From positions 206,001 to 270,000 of the forward strand of contig JARHVA010004254.1 in the NCBI GenBank assembly GCA_037957365.1: DNA of 64,000 nt, written 5' to 3'. This document shows positions 61,501 to 64,000 of the stretch, piece after piece (the stretch's first letter is position 1; every line of letters starts with the position of its first letter). The stretch is from Torreya grandis. Its lineage: Eukaryota; Streptophyta; Pinopsida; Cupressales; Taxaceae. The notes below the pieces were generated by a model. It was not told the origin of the DNA. It saw only the letters and a list, made by a program, of their open reading frames with translations, and searched no databases. Made by a program: the position numbers and the translations under genes.

Positions 61501-62082
61501 TATAGGATATATAATGAAAATTTTAAAGTGTTTCTTCATATAAAGATCAAGGTCATATGATACAATTAGTCTTGAAGAGACCTAATGGAGTGAAGAAGCC
61601 TAGAAGGCAGTTTGAAAGGGATCAGAGTGTGAAGAGATAAAGAGGTGGTCATCATAAATTAGTTGAGAAACAAGGTTTTTTTAAGGTGATAAAATAAATT
61701 AGGTGTATGATTTGGTATTTATTTATCTATGGGTTTGGTGCCTCCTTGAAATTTAGTGCTTGCTAAAGCCTAGATGGGTTGGTGCTTAGTTAGTTGGGGG
61801 GGTGTTCCATGTGGAGTTGATGCTTCACTAAATTGTGATATTTTGAATTATATGTTTGTATTAAATTTTAAAGGATCAATGTATTTTCTTCCCCTTGAGT
61901 TTTTTCCACATGTATTATGTGTTTACTTATGTAATCTTGTTTCATGCTTGTATAGTTGATTGTTTATGCATTGCTTGATATATATGGTGATGTGATGGTT
62001 CATGTATGTTAAGGAGGAATTAAAAGGAATTTTTAAGACACTAATTCAACCCCCTCTACTCTCATTTATTGTGCTTCCAAAA
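58546..62082 (+). repeat. Long 5' LTR of a Ty1/copia element (about 3.5 kb)
   Basis: A TGTTGTCATTGATGTCAAG start at 58,546 and a 'CTAATTCAACCCCCTCTACT' stretch near the right end, just before the primer-binding site, are both typical of SIRE/Maximus-type copia LTRs. It has no significant ORF. A duplicated block ('AGTGAGGT-A-AAGATT-GTCTG-AAGACC') lies at 60,310-60,350 and 60,680-60,715. Boundaries cannot be verified because the 3' LTR is outside the window. Confidence 0.55.
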
Positions 62083-62096
62083 TTTGGTATCATAGT
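62083..62096 (+). other. Degenerate initiator tRNA-Met primer-binding site
   Basis: TTTGGTATCATAGT follows the LTR. The canonical form is TTGGTATCAGAGC, so two or three bases have changed. Confidence 0.65.
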
Positions 62097-62146
62097 ATAT
62101 CCTTTGAAGTAGGCCTAATAGCCTAAAGGTGATCTTAGAAGCAAAG

Positions 62147-64000
62147 ATGGCTAGTCATCAAGTTCAAGGTGGTTTCTCTACTAGTAAGGCTTCATTCCAC
62201 AATGAGATAAATTATGAATTTTGGAGAATAATAATGAGAACATATATAATTTCAATAGGCCATGACATATTCTAGTTAGTTATGGATGGATACACTCCAC
62301 CTCTTACACCACCAACTAATGTAGCAGTTGAGAAGGAAAGTAAGAGCAATTCCAAGGCAATAAATGCCATTCTATGTGGCCTATTAGAGGTAGAATTTAT
62401 GAATGTGATGCACTATGAATCAGCCAAGGTGATATGGTAAAAATTGAAGATATATATGAAGGAAACACCAAGATGAAGATGTTCAAGTAGTAGACCCATC
62501 GGTGATAGTTTAAAATTTTGAATATGAATGAAGATGAAACCATTAAATCTTACATATTTAAGGTTGATGAAGTTGTTAATGTCATTAGAGGATTAGGAGA
62601 AGAATTTAAAGAGTCTATAGTTGTTCAAAATGTATTGAAATCACTAACTCCTAAGTTTTATTATAAGGTGTCTATAGTATAAGAGATGTAAGATTTGGAC
62701 AAACTAGAGATGGATGGGCTTCATGGCAGCTTAACTACCTATGAGTTGAAAATAAATGAAGGAAGACCTCCCAAGAAGGAAGCAACATTAAAATCCAAGA
62801 ATAATTCAAAATATAATAAGGTCAAGGATGAGGTATGTTCATATGTTGATGATGATGAACTAATAGCCATGTTTTCTAGGAAATTGAGATTTGGATATGG
62901 AAAGTATAAGGGTAAGTTATCTTTCAAATATTTCAAATGTGGTAAGATTGGTCACTTTTCATATAAGTTTCCTAACAAGGATAAGATTGGGTATGAGGAA
63001 GAACATAATAAACATCATGGAGATGATCAAATGGTTTATAAGCCTAATAATAAAAATAAATATTTAAAAAAGTATGAAGGTAGGAAAGGGTCATTTAAGA
63101 ACAAGAGGAATTTCTATACCAAAAAAGATAATAATTCACAAGAACATCTGATAGTGATGATGATAGTAATGAACATGAACATGATAATAATGAAACCTTA
63201 TTCATGGCTATAGAAATAGACAATGAGGGTTGTTTAAAAAGAAAAGGCCTTGTAGATTATGAAGAATCAGTTGAAAAAGAGGCTGAAGTGAACCTTGAGG
63301 CATAATTGGTGAGTGTTATGAAAGAGTTAAATCTCCAAATAAGGAAGAATCACAAACAAAGGTAATTAGTTAAGGACTATGAAGATCATATTGGTTTGTT
63401 TGAAAAAATATTGAGTAACACATCTAAGGAGTATGATGATATCATCAATCAGATTGAAGCATAGATTAGGATAGTCACTGCTAGCTTAAAATCTAAACAA
63501 GAAGAATGCACCATGAAATGGAATCCTTGAAAGTTGAGTTGGATCAATCATCTAGACATTTGAAGACCTTTATGAAGTTTGAAAAGAGTATTGCTGCTCT
63601 AGATAACATATTGAGTAGTCAAAAGTCTACAAGTGATAAGATAAGTCTTAGTTTCAAAGAAGACCAAAAAGAGGTAGCTCAAGTCAAGGAGAATTCAAAT
63701 GAAGACAAGAAGATCAACTTGAAAAGACCAATTAGATAACCTAATGCTATGAGATATGCTAATTCATTCAATGGCTACTATTTTTCATGCAATCAATTTG
63801 GTCATAAAGCAAGAGAGTGTAGAAGACCCTCTAAAAATGAATGTACATGGGATTATGAAAGAAATCATCAGTCAAGAGGTATGAATGAGGTTGTTTTCTA
63901 TAGTTTTAATAATGTGGGACACATTTAAAGATTATATCCTAATAGAGTTAGAAGGCCATCAAGTCAAAACAAGAGGTTTGAAGCCCCTAGAGTGCAAGGA
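62147..64000 (+). pseudogene. Ty1/copia gag relic (SIRE/Maximus-like), runs off window
   Basis: Starts at the ATG of 'MASHQVQGGFSTSKASFHNE'. The UBN2/copia-type gag core follows ('NYEFWRIIMRTYI', 'SNSKAINAILCGL', 'DEVVNVIRGLGEEFKES', 'VLKSLTPKFYYKVS', 'GLHGSLTTYELKI'). Three zinc-knuckle segments are decayed: 62,929-62,970 'YFKCGKIGHFSYKF', 63,778-63,822 'YFSCNQFGHKAREC', 63,896-63,942 'FYSFNNVGHI'. In these the Cys is replaced by Tyr or Phe at several positions. A coiled-coil segment with 'AALDNILSSQKSTSDK' (63,595-63,645) precedes the second knuckle, as in SIRE-type gag. Stops and at least two frameshifts (near 63,180 and 63,500) inactivate it. Pol lies beyond the window. Confidence 0.8.

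Overview
This is nuclear plant DNA made almost entirely of old, nested LTR retrotransposons. I found no host protein-coding gene and no RNA gene in 64 kb. The evidence is gag, protease, reverse transcriptase, RNase H and integrase relics of plant Ty3/gypsy and Ty1/copia types, an initiator-tRNA(Met) primer-binding site, a TG...CA-bounded element with a 5-bp target duplication, and antisense plant-mobile-domain (PMD) relics. Low gene density, AT richness, decayed coding and LTRs of about 3 kb suggest a very large plant genome, possibly a gymnosperm. The species cannot be read from the sequence.

Layout. (1) 1-22 kb, plus strand: Tat-like Ty3/gypsy material. An integrase C-terminus (1-640) is followed by an antisense PMD-like ORF (about 1.85-4.0 kb), a polypurine tract with a TGTAGACACC LTR start (about 4.9 kb), and a terminal repeat (6.7-7.9 kb). 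A second unit has a leader with GTTGAC-rich tandem repeats (8-11.9 kb), gag/protease relics (12.4-13.9 kb), a proline-rich frame (13.9-15.6 kb), another antisense PMD-like region (17.9-19.9 kb), and a second copy of the terminal repeat (20.9-22.0 kb). Reverse transcriptase and integrase are missing from this second unit. (2) 22.9-24.8 kb, plus: a protease-RT-RNase H relic of another gypsy element. (3) 24.8-46.5 kb: a family of about 3-kb LTRs, read on the minus strand. There is one divergent copy (24.8-28.9 kb) and two matching copies, A (29.98-32.96 kb) and B (35.17-46.52 kb). They flank a 2.2-kb internal region with an unrecognised minus-strand ORF. Copy B is split by an unidentified AT-rich insert of about 1.6 kb, which is itself split by a younger element at 38,097-44,864. 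(4) That younger element is the best-preserved object here: LTR / gag-protease / LTR / 11-bp linker / LTR / the same linker / LTR, all inside one TAGGG duplication and with no RT or integrase. (5) 46.5-52.2 kb, minus: a gypsy gag-PR-RT-RH-IN relic ending at LTR B. Upstream of its gag (53.5-57.1 kb, minus) lies a long unidentified reading frame in the same orientation. (6) 57.2-58.5 kb: tandem repeats. (7) 58.5-64 kb, plus: a copia element with a long LTR, a degenerate primer-binding site and a gag with three decayed zinc knuckles, running off the window.

Most in-frame stops I inspected fit C-to-T change (CAG/CAA to TAG/TAA, or TGG to TAG/TGA), as expected for long-methylated heterochromatin. 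Nothing but the protease part of the 38-45 kb element has a long uninterrupted frame. That element must have moved with proteins supplied in trans. Boundaries given as approximate come from comparing copies by eye.
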